The position numbers were made by a program, and so were the translations under genes. A stretch of 64,000 bases of DNA, from NCBI GenBank assembly GCA_012064415.1, contig SSNU01000087.1:194489-258488 (forward strand), written 5' to 3'. Numbering within the stretch: position 1 is the stretch's first letter; each line of letters starts with the position of its first letter. Positions 9,930 to 21,593 of the stretch are shown here, in pieces. The DNA is from Gyrodactylus bullatarudis. Taxonomy: Eukaryota > Platyhelminthes > Monogenea > Gyrodactylidea > Gyrodactylidae. A model generated the notes under the pieces. That model was not told the origin of the DNA. It saw only the letters and a program-made list of their open reading frames with translations, and did not search any database.

Positions 9930-12900
9930 AATTTTAAATCACTAGGATTCAAGCATGCCAAATTCTAATTTAATATTTTGATTTTCATCCTTTTTATGAA
10001 AAATTTTCAAAATTATTTAGTTGGGCGAACCATAATACTTGGCTCATGGATAACAAGATAAACTACAGACTAATAAAAACGATTGGCGTATATTCAAACA
10101 CCACAACACTTTTCCTCTCGAAAATTAGAAGATAAACATGGTTTGATAATCAATATAGTTGAGTTCTTGTGGTTAATGAGATTCACTGGCTCGGCATTCG
10201 AACGATATCTCATTTGTCTTGATTTTAAGCCTTTTAATGATTTGGGCGTCTAGTTTTATTAGAATTATAAAATGCTCGCTCGTCATCTTCCTTCGTGATC
10301 GTTCATTTTTTTAGTGAGAGTAAATAATGAAGTTCGATCCATCTTCCAGGACGAGGGTTAATTATATGATTATATGTGGATATTCAACAATTTAATAACA
10401 TAAACTTCCCGATGATATCAACTTAAAAAAATTAAATATTCAACATAATATAAAATAATTTCTTATCTTCTTTCAGACAAGAACAATTCAGGTAAAAAGA
10501 AAAATGATTTCGATCATATTCAAATTTCTAAATATTGATAGAAACGAAGTTTTTTTAAAATTCTATTATGTTGTTCAGTTTATCAGAAAATAGCAAAATT
10601 AAATTTCTAATATCGCTTTAGGGCTAAAATTTGCAATTACTGGTAAAAGCTCTGTATAGGGTTAGGCTTTATGTAAACTTTAATTGTATATTGGAATGAA
10701 TATTCGATCAATAGAAATCGAAGATGAAATCGCTTAATAAAATTAAAGAACTATTATTCCTCTTTATTTTGCTATATATATTCCTCATTGTGAGTTTTTC
10801 AAGTACTGAATTATGTTACCAAACTAAAACGTAAAGTCCTTTACATGCTGAAGTACAAGGGAAGTGTTTGATTGTCATAAAATGCGTTTGAATGAAAATA
10901 CAGTTTCAAACTCCTTTTTAGGCATAATTAGGAAATTTAAGGAGGTCTAGAGGGAATCCTGTGTCATGTGTGTAAATGACTGTTGAAAATTGAAATTTCA
11001 AAAAAGGGGTTTACTGCGCTTATATGTGTATTAGTAATTTCGCATAGTTTGAAAATAGCAATTTGATACACAAAATCAATACAAAAATTTATTTTTAAAT
11101 GGCTAATTTTTCTTCAAATAAACTTAATATTGGAAAGTTTAGTCAGTCAGTCAACCATACTGAGTAATTTTACAGAAGTGGTGAATTGGTCGTAGCGATG
11201 CGCCACTTATGTTTGTAATTTATGACTTATTAACCATCGAAACCATAGAATAGTTATCTATTGAATGGAAACTTGGTGCATTTGTTGTGCTTAAGGTATA
11301 ACAAATGTTGAAGGTGTAGCTTATTGATTCATTTTAATCATTTTGACTTTATGATTTCTCAGAATAAAGTCCGAAGCTAAGAAGTGATTTAATCCACATT
11401 AAATATCTATTATTTATCCAGAGCAAAGTGATATAGAAACTATTGGAAAAATGTATAATATACAAATTAGGAAAAAAGGTGTTAAGTTGATCAATTTTAA
11501 AAAATAGAGTTTTTTCTAGGACGTCAACGATTTATGCAAATGCGGAAGATTGATGTAATTGTTTAATATAATTTTTAATACAAAAATATATGGTTTAGCA
11601 AAATAGAAATGCAAATTCATTATCTGATTTTTACTTCAGTTATAAAGTTTTAGCAAATTTTTTATCCATGAATTTTAGTTAAGTATAAAACGTTTTGAAT
11701 AATTCAGTAAAATTAATGAAACTCCAAAGTTTTCGTCGAAAGCGTTAAACATGTACACAAAATAATTTTAAAAATTAAAAGTCTAATCAAATACATAAAA
11801 ATAAGTGTAATTTGGGATCTAGAAATAATAATAGAAACTATCGTAAATTATTACATGAAAGGTTTAATTATCTGTATATGTGGCATACATTCTTAATGAA
11901 GTTTAACAAAAATTATATATTTTTACTTTATACTATATATTTTCAATCTCGATATAAAAATGTTTAAATCATGGTAAGGAATGAAAGTTTTTTTGAAAAT
12001 GCTATCAACTCAAAAAATAATTCAACCACACTAAATTTTAATAATAATTTTATTTTAAGGCAAAAAGAATTAGAGCTGTAATCATCATATTTATCCAAAG
12101 TTTAACATTGATAATAATTTAATTCTATAATTATAATGCTAGTAGATAAGATTTCTAGCTGAATTTGTGAAGATAATATCTAAGTAATGAATTTCTATAG
12201 GAATTTTGCATCTCGATAAATTCAATTTCTCACATGATGTCTTTAAGTTAAATAAGTAATTCTTTGCAGCATTTAAGGACGAAGAGTTATCGTTGATGAC
12301 ATATGTTTTGAATTCAACTGAATCATAGTACTGAAGAGAGAAAGGTTTTGCTTCGGGAGATTTATTAACAGATTACCATGGTCCATAAGAGATATTTTTC
12401 TAAATATTCCTTAATATTCCAGTTTTTGGAAAGCAGAATTTTCGTTTAAGCTTAAAATAATTTTGGGATTTCAAACTAGAAACCGTTTTCGAAATGCCTA
12501 ACTAATATTCAAAAGTGAAATTTTCCTTTCTTTAAGCTTTCATCAGTAGCGGAGGATTAATAACAATAATAAAATTTTAAAACTAATTGGAAGAACATCA
12601 TTTAGACTATTTGAATCTAAAGAAAAGCCTATGGTCGTACCATAAATTTGATTCACACCGTTCTTCATCTATAGATCGAAAGAAAAAGAGTGAATGAATA
12701 AAATTAGTTTGATTTTTAAAAATTATAAATATAAATATTGAAAAAAAAAATTTACTATAAATGTATATCTTAGTACGTTTTCGATCTGGCATCTAATAGT
12801 TTTCGATAACAAGCACACAATTAACTTTTTTTTATTTCATGTTTTCAATGATAGAGAAATCGTAAAGTTTAGAGAAAACAAAGGTACATATTTGTGATAA

Positions 12901-13330
12901 AAATTGTATTTCTTAGACTGAATATGAGGAATTTTACACTAGATTAATTCGAACCCTTCGTTTAGTTTATTTATGTTAGTTTGTTACTCGATAGATATTG
13001 CTTTGGTGAGAATCAATAAGGATAAATTCGCTCAACAACAAGACGTGAACGAAATGGACATAGCTAGTAAATAAAACTAATTATTCATGTAGGAATTTTG
13101 AAGAATTGATAAAACAAGAGGTATATTAACACTGAATTCGTATTTCTTAAAGCTTAATTAGCAATTTTACTTTTAAAAACCTTAACCCAATGTGTCTATC
13201 GATGATTTTTTCTCAAAAATAAACAAGTTTCAAAGGTGATGGGTATAGCAGTGATGTACGAAGAAAATTAACTAATATAATAAATTACCATTATTCCAAC
13301 ATAAAAATAAAAATTTTATTCAAAACATAA
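9930..13330. other. Long AT-rich region without recognisable features
   Basis: No coding similarity, TIR pair or RNA structure could be supported. A weak, decayed family B hammerhead-like match on the minus strand near 13125-13165 has lost the core (CUAAUUA). The short open frame at 12607-12792 has no motif. Confidence 0.5.
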
Positions 13331-13334
13331 AGAT

Positions 13335-13640
13335 CATTTAGTTTAATTCATACAGATTAGCTCAAGCCAGAAGAATCTTTCAATTTTCAAGCTCCAATTC
13401 GGTTCATAAATATTTAACAAGCAATAATCATAATGCTGACTATTCCAATTTTTCAGACCAGATCTGTGTGTTCAAAAGAACCATACATATTCTCTCATAC
13501 TACCTTGGCCTATGTGACCCTTTTTTCTCTTCAATTTGGTATAAATTTTGAGTTTTTTGGGTGTTTTTTCAGCTTACATTCTCTTATTTTTATGGAAATT
13601 GCTCTAGAAAATGAATGTGAACAGAACAGAAAGAGAACCA
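13335..13640 (+). pseudogene. Penelope-like element relic, family B, internally deleted
   Basis: SLIHTD.LKPEE at 13335-13375 matches the segment before the GIY-YIG domain in the copies at 34411 and 55252. After a gap the sequence resumes at 13455 with the C-terminal CVQKN-like text and the 3' untranslated sequence (TTTTTTGGGTGTTTTTTCAGC), as at 1690-1790. The nuclease core is missing. Confidence 0.6.
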
Positions 13641-13772
13641 ATTACTGACTTTTACTCTTTCACACAATGAGGTGTTAATTAACTTTGAAATGAACTTTTT
13701 ATCACAAATGATTAATTAAATAACCAGTGAAATTTTCAAAAACATCAACTAGTCAAATTCTATATGTTATAC

Positions 13773-13797
13773 AGTCAACCCTGGAAACAGGGATTGA
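13773..13797 (+). promoter_or_regulatory. Conserved hairpin upstream of a PLE hammerhead
   Basis: The sequence pairs GTCAA-CCCTG with CAGGG-A-TTGAC around a GAAA loop. The same hairpin lies at 28310-28334. In both places a hammerhead begins about 92 bp downstream once the inserted element at 13861-14857 is discounted. The conserved spacing suggests a structural part of the PLE terminal region; its role is unknown. Confidence 0.55.
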
Positions 13798-13860
13798 CCA
13801 ACCATATTTGAAAGGCACAACCGATAATTGTTAAAATTTATTTTCGCATAAACGTATATA

Positions 13861-14857
13861 TGTTACTGTACAAAGCCTGAATCAGTACAAAGTTAGTATA
13901 AAGCCTGAAATTCAGTTTTTGTACTAACTTTGTACTAGAATAATACATCATATATACTTTTAATTATATTTGTATATGACATGGTGTATGAAGCTTATAT
14001 CATTCAAAGTATTCTATACTATACATAGGGATAGGATATATGATTGCCTTGAATTAATTTCTCATTTAAAGGGGGAGGGGGATTCACACTCAGTCCTCGT
14101 TCAGGATTGACAAAGTCATATACAATGATGAATATTCTGTATAAGTCTTAGGTTCTTATCATTATATGAATCCTTGGTTAGATCCCAATGCGATCTAAAT
14201 TTAAGGAACGTTTTTTTGTTTGGGGGATCTTTTAATCTGGTGGCAGGATATCTTTTCGACAATTCAAATACTGGTCAAACAACAGTCCCAATTTGAATTG
14301 TTTAATCTGAATTATTTGACGACTGACGAGTGATTAATTTTTTTCTACAGTAGCTCTAGTCGTATCTCATAACTCAGAAAGAAACTTATATTACACACAT
14401 TCAAAGAAAAAGAACATATAATACTTAAGTTAGGAATATTCAATAAGTATTACACCTTCTCCGAGAATCGAACCTTATTATTATCCATCTTGTTATATTT
14501 CTGTTCAAATATAATTTGAATGAATTTTAAAATGAAAACCTAAGACTTATACAGAATATTCATCATTGTATATGAGTTTGTCAATCCTAAACGAGGACTG
14601 TCAATCCCCTCCCCCTTTAAATGAGAAATTAATTCAATCATATATCCTATCCCTATGTATAGTATAGAATACTTTGAATGATATAAGCTTCATACACCAT
14701 GTCATATACAAATATAATTAAAAGTATATATGATGTATTATTCTAGTACAAAGTTAGTACAAAAACTGAATTTCAGGCTTTATACTAACTTTGTACTGAT
14801 TCAGGCTTTGTACTAGTAAATCTAGAGATTTACTGATTCAGGGTTTGTACGGTAACA
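13861..14857. mobile_element. Non-autonomous TIR element inserted in a PLE terminal region
   Basis: About 290-bp arms (13861-14155 and 14535-14857) are inverted copies of each other. The ends are TGTTACTGTACAAAGCC and its complement with small differences. The flanks are TATA (13857-13860) and TAAA (14858-14861), consistent with a 4-bp duplication with one substitution. Comparison with 28370-28410 gives the uninterrupted sequence. The TGTTAC end resembles those of 20052 and 60198, so it may belong to the Ginger-like group. The central 380 bp has no coding capacity. Confidence 0.8.
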
Positions 14858-14864
14858 TAAATAT

Positions 14865-14912
14865 GGCATGTATCAAACTGATGAGTATGCCCGAAATACA
14901 GCCAGTATAAAC
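14865..14912 (+). ncRNA. Hammerhead-like core, PLE family A terminal region (helix I incomplete)
   Basis: GGCAU (14865-14869) pairs with AUGCC (14887-14891). CTGATGA is at 14878-14884 and GAAA at 14893-14896. Helix III has four pairs (AUAC with GUAU) with loop AGCCA, then an AUA triplet (14907-14909). The downstream strand (AACG) does not pair with the upstream CAAA, so helix I is lost; the 3' flank probably changed by recombination or truncation. Cleavage is unlikely. Confidence 0.55.
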
Positions 14913-15084
14913 GTAACAGCTGATTTTAAAGTCATTAGTATTCTGAATGGACTTCAGCAATGATCTTGCAAATACCCACGTATAATCTGTTTATGGGACT
15001 CAAAAAAGTTATGAACGTCATGTGGATCGAATTCATTCCCCTGATCGAGAAAATAACTTGGAATTCAACAAATAAAAGGAAAAT

Positions 15085-15165
15085 CTTATTGAAAGTAACA
15101 AAATTATTCTTCCTCCTCTACACATCAAATTAGGACTTGCAACTCAGTTCATGAAGAATGTGAAA
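15085..15165 (+). pseudogene. Fragment of a repeated unknown protein (LPPLHIKLGL motif)
   Basis: The frame reads ESNKIILPPLHIKLGLATQF. The LLPPLHIKLGLMK-type motif is one I recall from large families of uncharacterised invertebrate proteins, probably element-borne. Only about 25 residues are present, and the segment runs into a PLE fragment at about 15175. Family membership is from memory and needs a search. Confidence 0.4.
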
Positions 15166-15174
15166 GTCAAATCG

Positions 15175-15478
15175 TATCATGCATCAAGAAAAAAACTCTA
15201 TTTCAGTGTGACTGTGGTGCTTCGTATATAGGACATACAATTAGGAAGTTATCAACAAGATCTCATGATCACCTCAATAAAGATACTGCGTTGAACAGAC
15301 ATCTAAAACAGGAAAACCATGATGCTTCAATTTCTAATTTTTCCATCTTATACAAAACCCAGGGGATGACAGAATTGATGTGTTGGTCAAGGAGAAATTC
15401 TTCATCAACATGTATAAACCTAATTTGTGTGTTCAAAATAATTTTTCATTTAATCTTCAACTGCCAAGGCCTATGTAA
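15175..15478 (+). pseudogene. Penelope-like element GIY-YIG domain, family B
   Basis: FQCDCGASYIGHTIRKLSTR is the PLE-type GIY-YIG start (Cys-containing, YIG, then the conserved Arg). It continues into RHLKQENHDASISNFSILYK. The frame is lost near 15360, after which CVQKN..NLQLP text and the 3' untranslated sequence are recognisable. The RT is absent. It joins directly to an unrelated fragment upstream. Confidence 0.75.
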
Positions 15479-15559
15479 GCTTCTTCCCCTTTTTCTGTTC
15501 ACTGTTGCTATTTATTGAAGAGTTTTTGATATTTTATTGTTTGAATTTTTCCCACTCTA

Positions 15560-16740
15560 AAGATAATATCATCACTCGATGGAAAAACATTCAACCGCTT
15601 GAAAATAGTTATTAAAGAATTGTTTTTTATATTTGTTTTATTATCTAATTTCCTGTTTAATCTTGTTCTGAATTGATATTTTTCCCTCTTACATTTTACT
15701 GCTGTTGATCAGCCTTTATCGCCTTTTACGCTTGGGATAAAAAACAAGCAATCTCCTATCCTACAATTCCTATCCAGATGGAAAATTGATGAGGAATTTC
15801 CATTTGTTAATGAAATATACAGAGATCCATATAGGCAATAGCACATTTGTTGTTATAAAGTATAAAAATAGTTCGTTTGTTTTTCTAATTATCTCATTTA
15901 AAAAGATATATTTTTCATGAATGATACATTTAAAGTCGTATACAAAAAAAACAGTAAGTAGTTTCATTTTATTACAACTCCTAGTCCTAACATGAGATGA
16001 AATTTCTTCAGATTCACAAAGAATTACTCAGAATTTAAATTGCCCCATATTCTTTCTAAAGAACAGTCTTTTAGTTATCTCCTACTTTTTCTTGATATTC
16101 ATTTGATTATTTCTGATAATCGCCTTTCAGTCTCGAAGAGCTCGCGTAAGTCCTCAATAATTTCACCGGGACCATGAATTCTGATATTGAAGTCAACTAA
16201 TAACGATCTTGAGTTTTAATATTACTATCATTATTATTTTAATTCTAAATTCAAATAATTAAAAGTCTAACCAATAAAAATTAATTTGACGATCCAATAA
16301 AATCGTTAATTAATTAATTTTAAAAAATGCTTTAAAGAATCAGAATGCAGAATCTATCATATGTATTAATAATAATGATAATTTTTTTATATTTGCTAGC
16401 AAAAAGGATGAGATAATGTAATTATTTCTCTTATGATATTATTTTGTAAATTACATTGATTTTCTATCATAAGAATCCTACGTGATTGCTTGTAATTGCT
16501 CTTTTAACATTGATTTTTTACATGCTCTAGTTTTTAGAAGATAATAAAAATCATTATTGAGTCAAATCTTTAGAAGTTAAGGTTAATGAGGTAGTTATTT
16601 TTTATTTTTGTGATATATCTCTCAAGTTCAACGTGTAAAATCCGTTCACTCAGTAAATTATCAAATGAAAAGAGAAGCATAAAAAGATTCATTCTAGCAT
16701 ATATTTCAAAATCAATTTAAAAATGTTTTAAAGTATTGAA
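15560..16740. other. AT-rich region without recognisable features
   Basis: No reading frame, TIR or RNA motif could be supported. Confidence 0.5.
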
Positions 16741-16744
16741 AAAC

Positions 16745-16860
16745 AAGGTGTTTATTAACGTTGAAAGTACATTTCATAAAGCTTCATAGTAAGAAACAAG
16801 TTCCATAAAAAGAAGAAAATGCAAACTGAAAAAACACCTTAAAACTCAAAATTAGTTCTG
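16745..16860 (-). repeat. Decayed PLE family B 3' end
   Basis: On the minus strand the TTTTGAG..AAGGTGTTTTTTCAG part and a GAAATGTAC..GTTAATAAA block match the 3' untranslated region and hammerhead segment of family B. The hammerhead core is destroyed. Recorded as a relic only. Confidence 0.4.
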
Positions 16861-16869
16861 CATTATATT

Positions 16870-17920
16870 TTTGAAGATATATTCGAAACAAAAATTAAGA
16901 GAAAAAATTTGACATTTTTGATTATATCCAGACTAAACAAAGATTTTCTTTAAAGATTTACTTCTTTACACATCCTTAACAGTTTACGTAACAGAGTTGA
17001 ATAACTTTGAAATTACTCTGTTTAAGATTTCTCCTTTAATCAAGGATTTTATTTCATTAATTTGCCCATTTTTGAAATGAAATTTATGACGATAAATTTC
17101 CAGAATTTCTTTTTATAAATAAATATTAGACAAGAAGGATTATTGATTTAAAATTGTATTTGGAGTTAAATTTTAAAAACTCGAAAGTGAACATAAGGTT
17201 CCTTTGTTCTTGATATCAATGAAGAATAGTATTTTGTGTGTAAACAAATAACTGTAATCGTAGAAAAATTTACTGATAAATTAACTGGCGAAGAGTTTTT
17301 TATCTATAGAATCATTAATCATGTTTTAAAAATTCATCATGTAAAATAACTTGAAAATTTAAAATAATTGAACATATTGTTTTTGCAACCAAGCTACACT
17401 GCTGATGAAGCTATAGGAAATATAAAAAGCACTCCCAGTTTTTCAATACTTAAAAATATTTTCAAATGCAAATAAGTGGATTTTCGGACGTATATATAAA
17501 ATTAGGTTATCGTGTATTAAATAAATTCATTACTCTGTCCTAATTTTCTGATTTCATGATGTTTTTCAGTCAAAGACAAGACGAGTAATTAAATAAACTT
17601 GAAAATTTTAATAATTGAAGAAATTTAAAGATAAAAATGATTAAATGATAAAACTTTAATGTTAACTATAACTAGTGAGAAAAGAAAATTGTAAGAAGAC
17701 ATTACTATTTAAAATTTTTTGCATACTAAAATTGAGTTTATACCTGCTCATCTTTAGGCTAACCTATGAAGAAACATATATTTAGGTAACAAGAATTTCA
17801 TATCTTCATTGAGATTAAATTCAATATCATTCTCTCCCTTTTTAACATTTTTTCATTGATATAAAAATTCGAGGCCCTTTTGTTTCAGTAATAAAACCAG
17901 AGTTAAATGATGAGACATCC
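16870..17920. other. Region with only decayed PLE junction motifs
   Basis: Apart from a GTGGATTTTCGGACGTAT block at about 17475 (the PLE junction repeat) and a hammerhead-like CTGATGA..GAAA at 17402 without matching helices, nothing is recognisable. Confidence 0.45.
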
Positions 17921-17930
17921 TTAGAATAGC

Positions 17931-19093
17931 ATGTCATACTACAAAACTAAAATAATTATCGCGAAATGGTTAGCCGAATTATTAAAACCAATTCTCAAAA
18001 GTAAACATAGTATCAAATACACCTTCGACTTTGTAGATAAAATTAAAGAAATAAACTGTCAAGACACAGTGATGCTCTCTCTACATGTTGAATCTTTATT
18101 CACCAACATTACACTAGAAGAAACAATAGAAGACGTAATATGGAAAGTCAGAGAGTCGAATAGCAACTTTCCTCTAAGAAGCACAACACTCAGAAGACTG
18201 ATACACTTGTGTGGTAAAAAATGTTGCCTTCTCATTCAACAACAGAATTTACACTCAAAAAGATGGGGTGGCTATGGGATCTCCACTAGGCCCAATCTTA
18301 GCCGAATCTTTCATGGAAAAGATAGAGTCAGGAAATCTCAGACAAACCATAGAGAACACGAAACAATATTATAGATATGTAGACGATATAATTCTTATAG
18401 TCAACAAAAACGAAGATACCAAAGCCATATTGGAAAAATTCAATAATGCTCATAAAAACCTAAGTTTCACCATGGAAAAAGAACTACCTTTCTTAGATGT
18501 ACAACTATCGAGAACCACATCAGGATAAATAAAGAGAAGAATATACAGAAAACCCTCATTCACAGGAAAATTACTTCATTACAGCTCATTTTGCCCACGA
18601 GAATACAAAAGAGGACTGATAATATCCTTGTTTACTCGTGCTAAACGAATAGTATCTGAGGAATTTTGGGAAGAAGAAAAAGAAAAACTAATGGACATTT
18701 TTATAAAAAATGACTACCCCATAAATTTCATCAAGAGTACCTTAGAATCCATAGAAGAGGAACGAAACATCAAACCTAACGAAGAGGAGAAACGAGAAAT
18801 AAAACTATACTTACCATTCAAAGGAGGGAAAATCCAGGGAAAATCTGACATCTCTCAGGACAGCAGAGGCTCATTTCGTTGAAAAAGAAAAGCCAAACTT
18901 GTGCGTACAGAAAGTAGCTATCAAACCACTAGTCCTACCTAGAGGAACTTTAAAAACAATAAACACAAATGAAGAGACTAGAGAGAAATTAGCTAATTCC
19001 CAACCTTCAACCAGATCCAGACCAAGAAAAAGGAATATGGCGGAAGGGAACCAAGATCAGAAAAAGATAACTAGATATTTCTCTCAAAATTAA
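17931..19093 (+). pseudogene. Penelope-like element reverse transcriptase, family A, broken
   Basis: PLE RT motifs appear in order across frames: LLKPILKSKHS, ESLFTNI, DGVAMGSPLGPI, YYRYVDDI (catalytic YVDD), FTMEKELPFLDVQLSR, then the thumb region RAKRIVSEEFWEEEKEKL and LYLPFKGG. There are frameshifts near 18210 and 18870 and a stop at 18528. Between LPFKGG (about 18835) and HFVEKEKPNLCVQK (about 18880) the GIY-YIG nuclease is deleted. The C-terminus ends KKITRYFSQN. The N-terminal RT part is missing. The minus-strand copy at 29117-29937 is the closest relative in the window. Confidence 0.88.
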
Positions 19094-19239
19094 TACTAAT
19101 AGAACTCAGATAATTAAACTCAAACTGAAAATATTTTCGAAGAAGCTCGGCAGTTCTTTCCCAATAAACTCAAACCATTATTTTTCAAAATCCTGTTTAG
19201 CATGGTCTATTCCATTGAAAAACCGTATACAAATGTACA

Positions 19240-19480
19240 AAGAACCAGTATACACACGCACATGGTAACTCTCCCGCCACCAAATGTACTCGCATAATAC
19301 CAACACCAAGAAAACTACAGAGAAGTACCAAAAGAAGCACACACGCACTCACCTCTAAAGAGGTGAACAAAAAGAAGGGCCAATCATCATTTCTTGTAAT
19401 TTTTGTATATAAATCTGGCATGTAAAAGCTGAAGAGTATGCCACGAAATAAAGCGCTATTCTTTAAAAAAAACCTGGCAT
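19240..19480 (+). repeat. PLE family A 3' terminal region
   Basis: The 330 bp between the PLE stop and the hammerhead is noncoding and relatively GC-richer. It contains TATA-like TGTATATAAATC at 19404-19415, just before the ribozyme. The same order (stop, 0.36 kb, hammerhead) is found in reverse at 28700-29117, which supports a defined 3' terminal repeat unit. Confidence 0.5.
19417..19465 (+). ncRNA. Hammerhead ribozyme, PLE family A (intact core)
   Basis: GGCAU (19417-19421) pairs with AUGCC (19438-19442). The core is CUGAAGA (19429-19435; variable position 7 is A) and GAAA (19445-19448). Helix III is AUA with UAU (three pairs, loop AAGCGC). The cleavage triplet is AUU (19458-19460). Helix I is AAAG (19425-19428) with CUUU (19461-19464). 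It lies about 320 bp after the PLE stop codon. Helix I differs from the copies at 28700 and 28403 on both strands, with pairing kept. Confidence 0.8.
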
Positions 19481-20051
19481 CGCATTTCTTTATGAATTCT
19501 TCTATTGCTCAGATAAAATCAGAGGTTAATCAACACCTCTCGAACAATAAAATAATTATAATTACAGCCCCTTTTAATTATAAATATTGTTTTTTCCACA
19601 TTTTGTTTTTTAACCAGAGGGGCTGAACAAAACAATTAATGTCAATACATGCTGTTGTGTGAATAAAAGCGCAAGGAAAGCTATAGTGCTGATCTTTCGC
19701 AGTATACTTGTAACTAAAAATAGATGTTCGTCGTTTTTAGGATGTTATTAAATTGAAATTTATTGTAAATTGTATTTTCGTATTTGAGATTTTCAAATGG
19801 TGAATAGATTTAAGTATTCATAAATTTGAAAACTTGGTTGCTGTATTTCATGTTTATTATTGGTCAACCTGAAGAAGAGCAGAGAGATAAAACCCAATTA
19901 TAATATTAAATTCATCCAGTGAGCAATAATTTGTGTAGTTAACTGTATATGATTCATTCAAAATCAACTTAGCTTGTTTTATCATTTTTTAAAATTTAGA
20001 ATAGAAGATCATGAGTAATTGAATTATTAATTTTCAGTATAGATTTATATA

Positions 20052-20985
20052 TGTTACGTTCAGTTTATATATATATGTTCATAAAATTAGTAAATTCTTA
20101 AACTAAGTTTTTTTAATATCTAGTAAAATCTTAAGACCAGTATAAAACTAGTAAATCCTTAAAATAATTTAATTTGTGAGGATATACTAATTTTTTCTAG
20201 TTAGTCATTTTTTTTAGTTCCAAATGATGTGTCAAACAGTTTGTACACTGCGCACAAAAATAAGCAATGTGTATACTCGGTGTACACATTGTCAAAAGTT
20301 TACAAATTTTGAATAATTTTATCAGGAATCTTTACTAGATTATTACAAGCTGATTTTACTACAGAAGAATGACTCTTTAATCTGATTTTGAGATGCTCCT
20401 GTTATTCAGTCTAAAATAAATATTATTGATTCTTTAGGAAAATTTATTTGTTATTACAAGGCATTAGATGTACATAATCTGTTATTTTTTAAGCATTTAC
20501 ATCTGTTGTTACAACCACCTTGACAATTGCATTTTAACAGTCCTTTGCCATCGAAGTTGTAATTCATCCTCGATGCTGTTCTCAGAGGAATCTCTTTTTT
20601 GGGAAAAGTGACTTTACAAAATGCCATCCTTTGTACCGATTTCATATAATCCATTTTGATCTTGGCTCAATATGACTCCAACTACGTTACTTTGATCCAT
20701 CTGGGAGTGATCTACCTCAGGGTTTTTTAACAACTACGTTAGTTCCTACCGTAAAGTTTCCAAATGTTTGACGTATCATTTTATCTGCTTTATGTTTCAA
20801 CCAGGTACTGATACGATTATCTAGATTCTCTCTATCGAAAACGATTTCTTCGAGATTAACTATTGGCTTCAAGTATGCATCCTTTTTGCTATCTGAATCA
20901 GACGAATCTTAATGATAAAATAAATAAAATTAGTAGAACTAGAATAAAAAAAATTACCGTTAGAACTATTTTCATAATTGGTTAT
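20052..20985 (-). mobile_element. Ginger-like element, 3' half with one end
   Basis: The left end TGTTACGTTCAG at 20052, preceded by TATA (20048-20051), has the TGTNR form seen at 7458 and 60198. The following segment (TCTTAAGACCAGTATAAAACTAG) matches 60230-60290. The minus-strand transposase tail lies inside. No inverted partner end was found before the pogo-like element at 21242, so the other end is lost or lies within diverged sequence. Confidence 0.55.
20454..20985 (-). pseudogene. Ginger-like transposase C-terminus, broken
   Basis: Minus-strand text in order: NYENSSN, a probable GT-AG intron (about 20957-20908), DSSDSDSKKDAYLKPIVNLEE, NRISTWLKHKADKMIRQTFG, then after a frameshift near 20715 PEVDHSQ..VVGVILSQDQNGLYEIGTKDG, a second disruption, and finally KCNCQGGCNNRCKCLKNN before the stop at 20454. 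The PDVDR..N..GV+LE..++GLY.IGTK.G and CXC combination is the tail seen in Ginger/KRAB-A-type integrase proteins. The integrase core is absent. Confidence 0.7.
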
Positions 20986-21241
20986 TTTATAAAAAGAATT
21001 TTATAAGAGAAATATATATGTTGCCAGGTCCTATCAATCTCAATCCTGGTTTGATTGAATAATATTTACAAAGTTTTTAATGAAAAATAGTAAAATTGAT
21101 TTACAAAACTTTCAATTGATGAAAACCAAAAAACTTCTCCATTCTATGATTGTTTAAGCATAAAGAAGTAAAATTAAAAATCTATTGGGCCAAGGTAACT
21201 GCAAGTCATGAAGACGGTTCTTTTGGAAACATAGGTTATGA

Positions 21242-21575
21242 AGAACTTTTCTCTTACAGGTCGATTTGAAATTTAATGTCAAATTTTAACCTGATGTTTC
21301 TAAATAAGGCACTAGATTTTTCATTTTTTCATAAATTTGATGTATGCATTCACATGTTACAGCACTGGTGTATGTGGCTTTCCTATAATGTAAATGCTAA
21401 TTAAATAAATTATTTTCAATGTTAAATAAACGCGTACTACTGTGTGACAGGAATCATTGAATAAACATTCTCCCATGCCCCTGTCTTTCACTTTTAACAT
21501 GCAATGCATGAATTGCGTAAAAAATTGGACCAACCAGAGTCAAGTTTGAATGGCTATTAAATTCATCCGTCCGAG
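21242..21575. repeat. Left 334-bp TIR
   Basis: It matches 24325-24658 in reverse with only scattered differences. It ends 19 bp before the first ATG of gene 1, so it probably contains that gene's promoter. The mirror copy would then place a promoter pointing leftward, antisense to gene 2. Confidence 0.85.
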
Positions 21576-21593
21576 ATTTTCATTATTTTTCCT

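Noticed and set aside
12607..12792. 61-residue minus-strand frame
   Set aside because: AT-rich, Phe/Ile-rich, no start context or similarity; probably chance.
17395..17440. CTGATGA followed by GAAA, hammerhead-like
   Set aside because: No helix I or helix III partner and no upstream complement to the pre-GAAA bases; at most a decayed relic.
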